A DNA stretch of 64,000 bases. It comes from Halonotius sp046719765 (GTDB lineage: Archaea; Halobacteriota; Halobacteria; Halobacteriales; Haloferacaceae). A program made the position numbers and the translations under genes. Positions within the stretch are counted from its first letter, which is position 1. Each line of letters opens with the position of its first letter. Location of the stretch: positions 55,081-119,080 of the forward strand of contig NZ_JABEBY010000010.1 in NCBI RefSeq assembly GCF_046719765.1, written 5' to 3'. The notes beneath the pieces are model-generated. The model saw nothing but the letters and a program-made list of their open reading frames with translations. It searched no databases and was not told the DNA's origin. This document shows positions 1 through 7,715 of the stretch, piece by piece.

Positions 1-5
1 TGGGC

Positions 6-1034
6 TCATGTGGTTGACGGCTCCTCCCGTGGATGGAACTCGAAGCGCGCGCCGCCGGCCGCGCTGTCGGTGAGTGCGACCGACCACTCGTGGGCGTCGG
101 CGATCTCCTCGACGATCGTCAGCCCGAGACCGGTGCCGTGGCCGCTGTCGTCGCGGACGTAGCCCGAATCGAAGACCTGCTGGCGGTCGTCGGCCGGAAC
201 CCCAACGCCGTCGTCGGCGACAAAGAAGCCATCGCCGTCGCGGCCGACGGTAACGGTAAGGGTATCCTCACCGGTCTGCGACCGGCTGCCCGTGGAGCCA
301 TGCTCCACACTGTTCCGAAACAGATTCTCAAACAGTCGTTGGAGGCGGTCGGGATCGGCCGCCAGCGTCGGCAGCTCGTCGGCGATCGACAGCGACGCGG
401 CCTCGGTGTCGACGGTCGCCCACGCGTCGGCGGCGACCGCTTCGAGATCGACGCCGGCCACCGGGTTGAGGGCGTCCTCGCCGCGAGCAAGAGTGAGCAC
501 GTCTTGAATGATGCGGGCCATCCGGTCGTGGGCGGCCGCGAGCTGTTCGAAATGTTCTGGATCGCCGGTTTCGCGGGCGGCCTGCAGGTGGGCGTCGGCC
601 ACGTCCAGCGGGTTCCGGAGGTCGTGGCTGATAACGCTGGCCAGGCGGTCGACAGCGACGGTTGAGGTTGCCTCGCAAGGGGTCAGCAGCGTGTATGTCA
701 CCGCCCCGGCGGGTCGGTCGATCGGCTGAAACCGGTAGCAGGCCGCGTCGCCGTCGCCGGCGGGATGCAATCGGAGGTGGGCATCGTCGGCGGCGTCACC
801 ACGGAGGACGGCCACGGCGTCATCGATCGCAGCCGACGACGCTGTCGACGCGGTGTGGGCGTCGATCCACGCCTCGACCGCCGTTCCGACGGGGTCACCG
901 AACCGTCCGACAAAGGCGTCGTTGACGGTTGTGATGGCTGGCTCATCGTCCTGCTGGTCGACGCCGACGATCGGTACCGGCAGCGCGTCCGGCGGGAGTG
1001 GCGTCGCCTCGGGCGGGTCGGAAGCATCGTCCAT
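6..1034 (-). CDS. Sensor histidine kinase
   Basis: 342-residue soluble two-component kinase with no membrane segment. Residues 20-125 look like a PAS-type sensing domain. The dimerisation helix carries the phospho-acceptor H137 in SHDLRNPL. The ATPase domain shows the N-box around N241 (LFRNSVEHG), the DDGVGVP box near 274-280 and GHGTGLGL near 298-305. The family autophosphorylates on His and passes the phosphate to a receiver protein. No receiver domain or response regulator is adjacent, so the partner is unknown and the signal cannot be inferred. Most haloarchaeal kinases of this build are cytosolic orphans like this one. The stop codon lies 6 bases from the window edge. Confidence 0.9.
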   Translation of the reverse strand: MDDASDPPEATPLPPDALPVPIVGVDQQDDEPAITTVNDAFVGRFGDPVGTAVEAWIDAHTASTASSAAIDDAVAVLRGDAADDAHLRLHPAGDGDAACYRFQPIDRPAGAVTYTLLTPCEATSTVAVDRLASVISHDLRNPLDVADAHLQAARETGDPEHFEQLAAAHDRMARIIQDVLTLARGEDALNPVAGVDLEAVAADAWATVDTEAASLSIADELPTLAADPDRLQRLFENLFRNSVEHGSTGSRSQTGEDTLTVTVGRDGDGFFVADDGVGVPADDRQQVFDSGYVRDDSGHGTGLGLTIVEEIADAHEWSVALTDSAAGGARFEFHPREEPSTT

Positions 1035-1187
1035 GGGCGCTATCGACCGCGACGACCGGCGTCCCGATGACGACGGGGCTGGGTTCCGATGAGCAGGGCG
1101 ACTCGATCCGTATCGATCAGCGACATATCCGCGTGTGATCGTCCCGTGGTGTAAGCCTCACCATCTAGTAATCGTCACGGCCGGCGG

Positions 1188-1946
1188 TTACATCGGCGAC
1201 GGATCGACACCGGGTGGGGTTTGTCGCCGCCGGGTCGGTGGCTCGCCGCCCAGTTGACGGAACGCGTCGGCGAGAACGCCGTAGGTGACGACAACAGCCG
1301 CGGCGGTGGCGATTGCGGCGACGACCTGGCCGGCCGCCGGGCTGATCGCGGCGGCGAGCGTTCCGAGACCACTTGCGAGCCCGATGAGCGCGGCGAGTAC
1401 CAGCAGCATCCCGAGCAGCCGCCAGCGGTTGCCGGTCGCCAGCGTCCAACTCCGGCGGAAAGCGGTCAGCGGCCCGGCGTCCTCGGTGGCGATAGCAAAG
1501 ACCGTAAACTGGAGGCTGACAGCGAGATACAGCCCCGGAACGATCAACAGAAAGCCGAAGACGATCGGCGGCGTCATCACGAGCGTTACCGCCAGCGTCG
1601 ACACCACCAGCCGGCCACATCGCCGGGTGAACAGCGACCGCGGAAGCGTCGCCAGAGCGGTCTGCTCCCGGCTCAACAGCCGAATCGAGATCGGGTAGCT
1701 TGCCAGCCCGAACAGCAGCGCGCCGACCGCGATCGCCGCGGCGACCAGCATCGAAACCGGCAGCGTCACCCCGACAGCCGGAACGTCATCGACACCGATC
1801 TGCTGTAACAGGTCGACAGCGAGGGTGTTTGTCGCGGCAATCAACACGATTTGGTAGACGAGCGTCAGGAGAAACACGACGAGGCCGCTTCGCGTCGTGC
1901 TTCGTCGGAGTCCGTTCTGGAGGGAGGCACCGATGCTGAGCGTCAT
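1188..1946 (-). CDS. Polytopic membrane protein, function unknown
   Basis: 252 residues with about five or six hydrophobic segments (for example around residues 24-45, 65-85, 110-150 and 185-240), so an integral membrane protein. Ala/Val/Leu-rich and without a recognisable catalytic motif. It resembles the broad class of haloarchaeal membrane proteins annotated only as DUF families. The neighbours are a kinase gene with a 153-base gap and eIF1A, all on the minus strand, which does not reveal a role. The stop falls just after an acidic/Pro-rich tail. Confidence 0.75.
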   Translation of the reverse strand: MTLSIGASLQNGLRRSTTRSGLVVFLLTLVYQIVLIAATNTLAVDLLQQIGVDDVPAVGVTLPVSMLVAAAIAVGALLFGLASYPISIRLLSREQTALATLPRSLFTRRCGRLVVSTLAVTLVMTPPIVFGFLLIVPGLYLAVSLQFTVFAIATEDAGPLTAFRRSWTLATGNRWRLLGMLLVLAALIGLASGLGTLAAAISPAAGQVVAAIATAAAVVVTYGVLADAFRQLGGEPPTRRRQTPPGVDPSPM

Positions 1947-2084
1947 AGCCGGCTGTCGGAGCGACAGCTGCCTAACGGGCGGTTTAGGGTTTCAGGGCCT
2001 GCAACCACGCCACCGACGTACCCGACAGCGGCACGACAGCCACCGCTCCGGTTCGGATGGCGGTCGTAACGAGGAGAGAGGGTT

Positions 2085-2158
2085 GATTGCGATCAGCAAC
2101 GCTGGTGGGGATCGATTGCGGTCAGCAACGCTGGTGGGGATCGGTTGCGATCAGCAAA
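2085..2158. repeat. 29-bp tandem repeat, about 2.5 copies
   Basis: Unit 1 spans 2085-2113 and unit 2 spans 2114-2142, differing by one base. A partial third unit runs from 2143 to about 2157. The core of each unit contains CAGCAACGCTGGTGGGG. The array ends about 12 bases from the eIF1A stop codon, so it lies in the immediate 3' flank of that gene. There are no spacers, so this is not a CRISPR array. Confidence 0.85.
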
Positions 2159-2169
2159 ATCGAGACTCG

Positions 2170-2454
2170 TTAGTCGATGTGGCCTTCGCGGCGAAGCTGG
2201 TCGGCATCTTGGCTGTCGTATCGCCACTCGACATCAGCCTTCTCGTCTTGCCAATCCCACGGTTCGATGAGGACGATGTCGTCCTCGTTGATCCACGTGC
2301 GGAACCGCATCCGACCAGGGATGCGGCCCATCCGCTCTTTGCCGTCGTTGCAGCGCAGTCGAACGCGACCCCCGCCGAGCATATCGGTGACGACCGCGAA
2401 CATCTCGTTTTCGTCTGGCATCCGGAGATCGTTCCGGCCTGATTCTTCTGACAC
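2170..2454 (-). CDS. eif1A: Translation initiation factor eIF-1A
   Basis: 94-residue OB-fold factor that helps bring initiator tRNA and mRNA to the small ribosomal subunit. Diagnostic stretches are MPDENEMFAVVTDMLGGGR, KERMGRIPGRMRFRTWI and DIVLIEPWDWQDEKADVEWRY, all near-universal in archaeal aIF1A. I chose the GTG codon at 2454 (VSEESGRNDLR) because it gives the normal family length. The open frame continues upstream, but those residues do not look conserved. A 29-bp tandem repeat lies immediately past the stop. Confidence 0.95.
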   Translation of the reverse strand: MSEESGRNDLRMPDENEMFAVVTDMLGGGRVRLRCNDGKERMGRIPGRMRFRTWINEDDIVLIEPWDWQDEKADVEWRYDSQDADQLRREGHID

Positions 2455-2536
2455 ACCATTGTAGGGGCTCCGAAGCCAGTTAAATCGTGGCATCTTGCCG
2501 TCACCGGCATGCGAGACGGTACCAGTCGTCCACCGC

Positions 2537-2674
2537 TCACCCCGTGTCGCTGTCGCGTCGCTGAAACAGCCACCGCAACACGAGATAGCCGATGAGCCCA
2601 CCAACAAAGAGCACGACCGGGATCACAAACGGCCCAACAAGATCGAGCAGCGTCGTCAGTGGGCCAAACACCAT
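2537..2674 (-). CDS. 45-residue single-pass membrane microprotein
   Basis: The frame starts MVFGPLTTLLDLVGPFVI and ends in an arginine-rich, acidic tail (QRRDSDTG). Residues 12-36 form one transmembrane helix with a GG and GY pair. It lies just upstream of eIF1A on the same strand. The balanced codons, the clean ATG start and the hydrophobic/basic-tail organisation argue for a real gene rather than chance. I do not recognise a function; it could be a small subunit or regulator of a membrane complex. Confidence 0.6.
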   Translation of the reverse strand: MVFGPLTTLLDLVGPFVIPVVLFVGGLIGYLVLRWLFQRRDSDTG

Positions 2675-2847
2675 ACCGTCCCCTCAAGGGCCCGGGATGT
2701 AAATCTCTCGGCACCGAACGGCCGACCCGTTTCTTTCGTGGTGGTGAAACCTGAGGCAGGATGGACGAGCAGCGCGGCGCGGTTCGCTCACGCGAACCCC
2801 GAGTCGCCGCCTATCACGCATACTGGTTACCGTAGACGGTTACCGCC

Positions 2848-2873
2848 TCGACCGCCCACCGGGCGGCGGTCGA
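2848..2873. other. Hairpin downstream of the archaellin-like gene
   Basis: TCGACCGCC (2848-2856) and GGCGGTCGA (2865-2873) form a perfect 9-bp stem with an 8-base loop. The hairpin begins 27 bases past the 3' end of the archaellin-like gene when read on the minus strand. It could mark the transcript end, but no T-tract follows, so the call is weak. Confidence 0.3.
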
Positions 2874-2899
2874 ACGGTACCTTCCGACAGCAAACCGTA

Positions 2900-3484
2900 T
2901 CAGAGCTTGACGGCCCCGTCATCCGGGGCGACCGCTGGAACCGTGTGCTGTACCTGTGTGTCCGCGCCGCTGTCGGTCGTGAGTGTGAGCTCAACCGCCT
3001 CCCCGCGGCGGAGCGACTCCAGGGCTGCCGTCTCGCCGTCAAGTTCGATCGCAAGCTTCGCCCGATCGGACGGGTCGCTGAGGACGCCGTCAGCGGCGTC
3101 ACCTTGGAGCGGTTCAACAGTGAACGTCGGCCCTGTCGCATCCTGTGAGCCGTTGCTTACGAGCGTCGTCACCCCCTCAGGACTTCGATACTCCACTGTC
3201 GTGTTGTCCAACTCGATGGCGGTCGCATCGGCGGCCGGTTTCACGATGAGCTCCAGCCCGTCGAGTTCGGCTGTCGTCCCATCGACGACACCGACCGAGT
3301 AGGCGACCTCAAGCCGGTCGCTCACCTCCGCTGTGCTGCTCTCGCTCGTCTGATCGGATTGGTACTGCAGAAAGCCGGCTGTGTTGGTGACGACACCGGC
3401 GGTGGCACCCGCAACGAGCACCACCGAGATGAAGACGAGGAGCGTACCTGTCCCTACTTGTCCGCGCGAACCAGTGCTGAACAT
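2900..3484 (-). CDS. Archaellin-like (type IV pilin superfamily) protein
   Basis: 194 residues. The N-terminus has a class III signal peptide: a short basic leader with SRG, then QVGTGTLLVFISVVLVA followed by AGVVTNTAGFLQ, the standard archaellin hydrophobic helix. The prepilin peptidase PibD/FlaK would cut after G8. The rest is Asp/Glu/Thr-rich beta structure, as in archaellins and haloarchaeal pilins, with possible N-glycosylation sites (NTT, NGS). It stands alone with its own TATA-like element and no archaellum operon nearby, so it may be a minor archaellin or a secreted filament subunit. A second relative lies at 40345-40923. Confidence 0.85.
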   Translation of the reverse strand: MFSTGSRGQVGTGTLLVFISVVLVAGATAGVVTNTAGFLQYQSDQTSESSTAEVSDRLEVAYSVGVVDGTTAELDGLELIVKPAADATAIELDNTTVEYRSPEGVTTLVSNGSQDATGPTFTVEPLQGDAADGVLSDPSDRAKLAIELDGETAALESLRRGEAVELTLTTDSGADTQVQHTVPAVAPDDGAVKL

Positions 3485-3516
3485 GGTAACCGCTACCCAA
3501 CAGTTGTGGTTGAAAT

Positions 3517-3526
3517 CCTATAAGTG
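3517..3526 (-). promoter_or_regulatory. TATA-like element of the archaellin-like gene
   Basis: On the minus strand this reads CACTTATAGG, centred about 37 bases upstream of the ATG at 3484. That predicts a leader of roughly 10 bases. Position and A/T content fit a haloarchaeal TATA box; inferred only. Confidence 0.45.
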
Positions 3527-3631
3527 TACCTGTGGCACAGCAGCGAACGGTGCTGTGACGCCACCACACGGCCGTCTCCAGGGCACCGCTGGTGATCCGG
3601 TTGTTAAGTAGCAGGATCGACTACGGTAGCT

Positions 3632-4108
3632 ATGATCGACGCACCGCTTGGTGTGGTAGATCTCCTCGCCATCGGTGTCGTCGCTGGGGGGAGCCTCATC
3701 GCGGCTGTTGGCGGGCGGCGATACCGACGGCTGCGTGCGGTCACCCGGCGGGCCGTCGAGACGACCGGCACGATCAACCGGGTAACGATACAGCGCGTCA
3801 ACGGTTCCGGTGGCTCACAGAGCTACGTGCCCGTTGTCGACTACGAGTATCGAACCCCGACGGAACGACGGGACGGAACAACCGTCTACCCCGGCAACAG
3901 CCGGTTTGCCAAACAGTTCGGTACCGAATCCGCCGCCGAGACGGTGGTCGCCGACTACGAGCCCGACACCCAAACAACCGTCTACTACGACCCAGATGAG
4001 CCAGCCCACGCATTTCTTATCGCCGAGCCACAGACAGCCCAGGCGATCACCACGGTCGTGATCGGGCTCACGGTGCTCCTCGGTGGGGGCGTACTTTTCA
4101 TGGCGTAA
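3632..4108 (+). CDS. DUF3592-type membrane protein
   Basis: 158 residues with one transmembrane helix at each end (about 10-27 and 134-156) flanking an extracytoplasmic domain. The middle contains VPVVDYEYRTP and, near residue 118, TTVYYDPDEPAHAFL. Those two signatures are typical of DUF3592, a widespread family of unknown function whose soluble domain sits between two helices. It is transcribed away from the archaellin-like gene and converges on the MFS transporter, so it is probably monocistronic. Confidence 0.75.
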   Translation: MIDAPLGVVDLLAIGVVAGGSLIAAVGGRRYRRLRAVTRRAVETTGTINRVTIQRVNGSGGSQSYVPVVDYEYRTPTERRDGTTVYPGNSRFAKQFGTESAAETVVADYEPDTQTTVYYDPDEPAHAFLIAEPQTAQAITTVVIGLTVLLGGGVLFMA

Positions 4109-4147
4109 TAGCCCATGAGGTAACAACCCACAGCGTAACAACCCAGC

Positions 4148-5506
4148 TTAGACAGCCGCCTCGAACTCCTCGCCGAACACGAGGAAATACCCGGTTCCGA
4201 TCATCCCGATCACGGCGGCGATCGTAAAGGCGATCTCAGGGCTCACAAACTCCCAGAGGTAGCCGCCGAGGGCGGCACTCGGGATCACCGCTGTGTTGCG
4301 CAGGAGATAGTACGTCCCCGTGACGCGCCCGCCAGCACCCTGTTTGGCCGGCCCGACGATCAGTGCCTTATGCGAGGGGAGTCCGGCAAATCGCAGCCCC
4401 GAAAACGCGAAGATGAGCACCATCGCCCACTGCAGCGGTATCACCGGAGCCAACACCGCCGGCCCGCCGATGAGGACGACGGGAAACAGCGCGTACACCG
4501 CAAACCCAACGGCGACCACGGGTTTGAGCCCAACCCGCTCGGCGGCTTTCGCGGCCGGAATCATCGAAAGAAGGGCGATCAGCATCTCGACGCCGAGCAA
4601 AGCACCGAAAAACGCCGGCGGCGAGAGGTCGATCGGAGACGAAAACCCCGCCAGCGAAACGGTCGTCTCGAAGCCAACCTCGTAGAATTGGGTGATCACC
4701 AACACGAAGAAGACGTACACCATCCCGTTGGCAAACCGGACGAGCGTGTCGCCGACCAACAGCGGGCGAAGCGGATCGGGTAGCTCCCGCAGATCGCGTT
4801 TGATCTGATCGATTCCCGCGAAAGAATCGCCGAGGGCGTCCTCGCTGGCGTCATAGAGGAGGTGTTGGGCAACCGTGCCGATGACACCGACGCCGACGGC
4901 GACAGCGAGGACGTACCGAAAACTCACCGTGAACGCGGGATGGAGATCGATGAGGACGGCCGCAACCACCGGGCCGATCAGAAACGCCGTCCGGCGAACC
5001 GTTTCGATGCTGGCAAAGCCGGCGGCCAGCCGCGAGGGGTCGGTCGCCTGCTTGACGACCGCAAACGTCGCGCCAAGCCCGAAGGATTTCCACCCCTGTG
5101 CGAACAGCAATCCGACGAAGATCCACACCCACGGCTGAACCGTCAGGCCGGCGACGCTGATCGCTCCGAGCGTCGGTGCGACCAGCCAGATCCCAAAGCC
5201 GAGCGTCGACAGCAACCCAAACAGGGTGAGCGCGTACCGGGAGCCGATCCGATCGGAGATGGCCCCACCCGGATACGGGAAAACCGCCGAGATGACGTTG
5301 CCGACGGTACCAAACAGCCCGACGACGAACCCCGAGGCACCAAGCGCGACGAGATACTCGGGGAGAAACCGACTCGTCATCTGGAAGCCGAGGCTGAAAG
5401 CGAACATCGCCACCGACAACACCAGCACGTCCCGCTGGAGGGCAAAAAACTGTCTGAGCGTCCCCAACAGCCCGGTCTGTTCGGCGTCGACGCGGGCGCG
5501 GCTCAT
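4148..5506 (-). CDS. MFS transporter
   Basis: 452 residues with about 12 transmembrane segments and an MFS loop 2-3 region (GAISDRIGSRYALTLFG near residue 81) close to the family consensus G-x-x-x-D-R-x-G-R/K-R/K. A central cytosolic loop (about residues 215-245, ending DQIKRDLRELPDPLRPLL) separates the two six-helix halves. Such proteins move small solutes by proton coupling. Substrate specificity cannot be read from the sequence, and no neighbouring catabolic gene helps. Complete at both ends. Confidence 0.88.
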   Translation of the reverse strand: MSRARVDAEQTGLLGTLRQFFALQRDVLVLSVAMFAFSLGFQMTSRFLPEYLVALGASGFVVGLFGTVGNVISAVFPYPGGAISDRIGSRYALTLFGLLSTLGFGIWLVAPTLGAISVAGLTVQPWVWIFVGLLFAQGWKSFGLGATFAVVKQATDPSRLAAGFASIETVRRTAFLIGPVVAAVLIDLHPAFTVSFRYVLAVAVGVGVIGTVAQHLLYDASEDALGDSFAGIDQIKRDLRELPDPLRPLLVGDTLVRFANGMVYVFFVLVITQFYEVGFETTVSLAGFSSPIDLSPPAFFGALLGVEMLIALLSMIPAAKAAERVGLKPVVAVGFAVYALFPVVLIGGPAVLAPVIPLQWAMVLIFAFSGLRFAGLPSHKALIVGPAKQGAGGRVTGTYYLLRNTAVIPSAALGGYLWEFVSPEIAFTIAAVIGMIGTGYFLVFGEEFEAAV

Positions 5507-5657
5507 CGATTGAGGTGGGAGTTCACTGCCGTTCTGTCAGCGGATTCACCGCGCCTTGCTCGCCGTTGCTGTGGGTGAAGGGTCATCGCTCGACCCGGAG
5601 GTAGGTCCATTACGGGGACAATATGTCTGCTCCAATATAGCGATTGGTACGGATGAG

Positions 5658-7715
5658 TTAGATCACCCGGAGGACGATCTGAGCGAGCACCAACAGCACC
5701 GCAACGTGTTTGACGCCGGCTCGGAGCCGGCCCTCGCCGAGGCGGCCGGCAACAAGGCCGGAACACACCGCCTGAACGGCTACAACCTGTGCGAGCAGTG
5801 TCTCGTAGGGATCGACGCTGGTGGCCACGCGGCCAACACGACCGACACCGGGGCCGGGAACCCCAGCGGTCGCCGGGGCACCAGTTGCCATATCAGCAGT
5901 CTCGATCGCCGGGATGAACGACACCGAGAGGGCGGCGATGATCCCGAGAAAGACGAGAAAGGCGACGTAGATCACGACGAGATACGTTGCCATCGCGCGC
6001 CGGCGACGCCGGGCGAGCCGCTGGCTGGCGCGGAGTTCCGCGGCGGCGATGGCGGCGACCGGCCCGATCCGATTGCTGGCGCGTAATGCGTTGGTGACCA
6101 ACGCGACAGCACCGGTGACCGCCGGCGAGCGACACCGCTGGGCCAGCCGGCGGAGCGCGCTCGTCACGTCGGCTCCCCACCGTACATCACGCCGCGCCCG
6201 GGCAATCGGCTCCGAGAGCGCGCCGAGATCGCCGTCGGCCACCTGATCGAAGCCGTCGACAACCGAGAGGCCAGCCTCGTTGACACCGGCAAGCCGGTCG
6301 AGAAACGCCGGCACGGCGGCCGTGAGTCGGCGACGGCGGGCAGCACCGAGCTCGTAGGCGACCGCGTAGCCGCCACAGACGCCGATCGTTGCGACCGACA
6401 GCGGGTGGGTGGCTGTTGTGAGCGTCGCCGGCGACAGCCGCGGTGGCTCGGTGGTGACACCGATCCAGCCGACGGCGAGCGGAACGGTCACCAGCAGCGT
6501 CAGCCACGGGTTGGCCGCAAGCGTTGCCGCCGGCCGCCGCAGCCAGCGACGCCACTGCGACAGCCGATCCGCGATCAAAAGCAGCGACCGCTGAGGGGCC
6601 CAGTCCCGCGTGGTTGTCGTCGGTTGAGGCCGCGCATGGTCGCCCGGCGGATCGGTCGCTCGCTGCGACGGTTTCCTGTGATCGTGGGGTGCCGCGGGGA
6701 ACCGCCGGCCCGCAAGCAGCCGGTTGAGCCCGAACAGAAAGCCGCCCGTCCCGATCGGGATGAGCCCGAAGGTGACCACACCCAACACCGGAAGCGTGTC
6801 GGTAACAACCAATCCAACGATCGTCAGCGTTGTGACCACGAACAGCGGGCCGACAACCAGGCCGGTCACATACCCCTCGGCAACGGTCGAAAGCCGGTCG
6901 AGAACCCCCTGTTGGCTGTCGACGGCAGCCTCACGGTACCGCTCATGCTGTTGGTGAAGGTAGTCGTCGATCGGTTGTCCGCTGTCGACAGCAGCGGCGA
7001 GATCGGAGGTGAACTCCGCGAACTCAGCCGACGGTGTGCGGTCGCTCGTCGCCGCAAGCGCGGAGATCACGTCCGCCCCGAAGTGGTCGATCTCGCGGAC
7101 GGTCACCGCGATGGCGGCGGCGGTTTCGCCGTACACATCCTCGTGGGCAGCCACCGTCCGCAACACCGCCGGCAACGGCATCCCACTGCGAGCGAGGGCG
7201 TACATACACGCGACGGCGCGGGGAAGCGTCCGATCGATCCGTCGCTCGCGGGCGGCGGCTCGCCGATCGATGAGCTCCCACTGAAGTCGGTAGGTCGACA
7301 CCCCGACAGCGATGGCGACGAGGAGGCTACAGCCACCCGCGAACGCGGCCGTCAGTATCGGCGGGGAAGCGATCGCATCGGTGCCGATCCGGCTGGTCTG
7401 CTGTGCCACTATTGCGGGCTCAGCACGGAGCAGGAGAACCACCGACAGCGTCGCCAATCCGCCAGTAAGGCCGGTGAGGACGGCGTACAAGGCGGTGCGG
7501 GCGGTAACAAGATCCGGTGGGCTGTCGGCGTGGATCGCCGCCAGCCGCGCGTGCCGCTCGCGGCGACCGGACGCTGGGACGAGCGGGCGACACCACGCGA
7601 GCGCGATGGCATCAAGGCCGCACCGCAGTCGATCCCCGAGCGACCGGATCGTCGCCAACAGGTCCGGCAGGCGGCGAGAACCGATCAGTTGAGTGGGAGT
7701 CATCAGCGCGATCAA
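5658..7715 (-). CDS. pilC: Type IV pilus assembly membrane protein PilC (T2SS-F/TadC family)
   Basis: 685 residues, a length typical of haloarchaeal PilC. Two T2SS-F modules are visible: one around residues 145-325 (ALPRAVACMYALARSGMPL, followed by two helices), the second around 460-620 (VPAFLDRLAGVNEAGLSVV, followed by helices near 580-600). At least seven membrane segments anchor it. It forms the membrane platform on which the PilB ATPase acts to insert pilins. Its start overlaps the PilB stop by 4 bases, so the two are translationally coupled. Confidence 0.88.
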   Translation of the reverse strand: MIALMTPTQLIGSRRLPDLLATIRSLGDRLRCGLDAIALAWCRPLVPASGRRERHARLAAIHADSPPDLVTARTALYAVLTGLTGGLATLSVVLLLRAEPAIVAQQTSRIGTDAIASPPILTAAFAGGCSLLVAIAVGVSTYRLQWELIDRRAAARERRIDRTLPRAVACMYALARSGMPLPAVLRTVAAHEDVYGETAAAIAVTVREIDHFGADVISALAATSDRTPSAEFAEFTSDLAAAVDSGQPIDDYLHQQHERYREAAVDSQQGVLDRLSTVAEGYVTGLVVGPLFVVTTLTIVGLVVTDTLPVLGVVTFGLIPIGTGGFLFGLNRLLAGRRFPAAPHDHRKPSQRATDPPGDHARPQPTTTTRDWAPQRSLLLIADRLSQWRRWLRRPAATLAANPWLTLLVTVPLAVGWIGVTTEPPRLSPATLTTATHPLSVATIGVCGGYAVAYELGAARRRRLTAAVPAFLDRLAGVNEAGLSVVDGFDQVADGDLGALSEPIARARRDVRWGADVTSALRRLAQRCRSPAVTGAVALVTNALRASNRIGPVAAIAAAELRASQRLARRRRRAMATYLVVIYVAFLVFLGIIAALSVSFIPAIETADMATGAPATAGVPGPGVGRVGRVATSVDPYETLLAQVVAVQAVCSGLVAGRLGEGRLRAGVKHVAVLLVLAQIVLRVI

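Noticed and set aside
2085..2158. CRISPR-like array
   Set aside because: Units abut directly with no spacers and there are only about 2.5 of them; no cas genes nearby.
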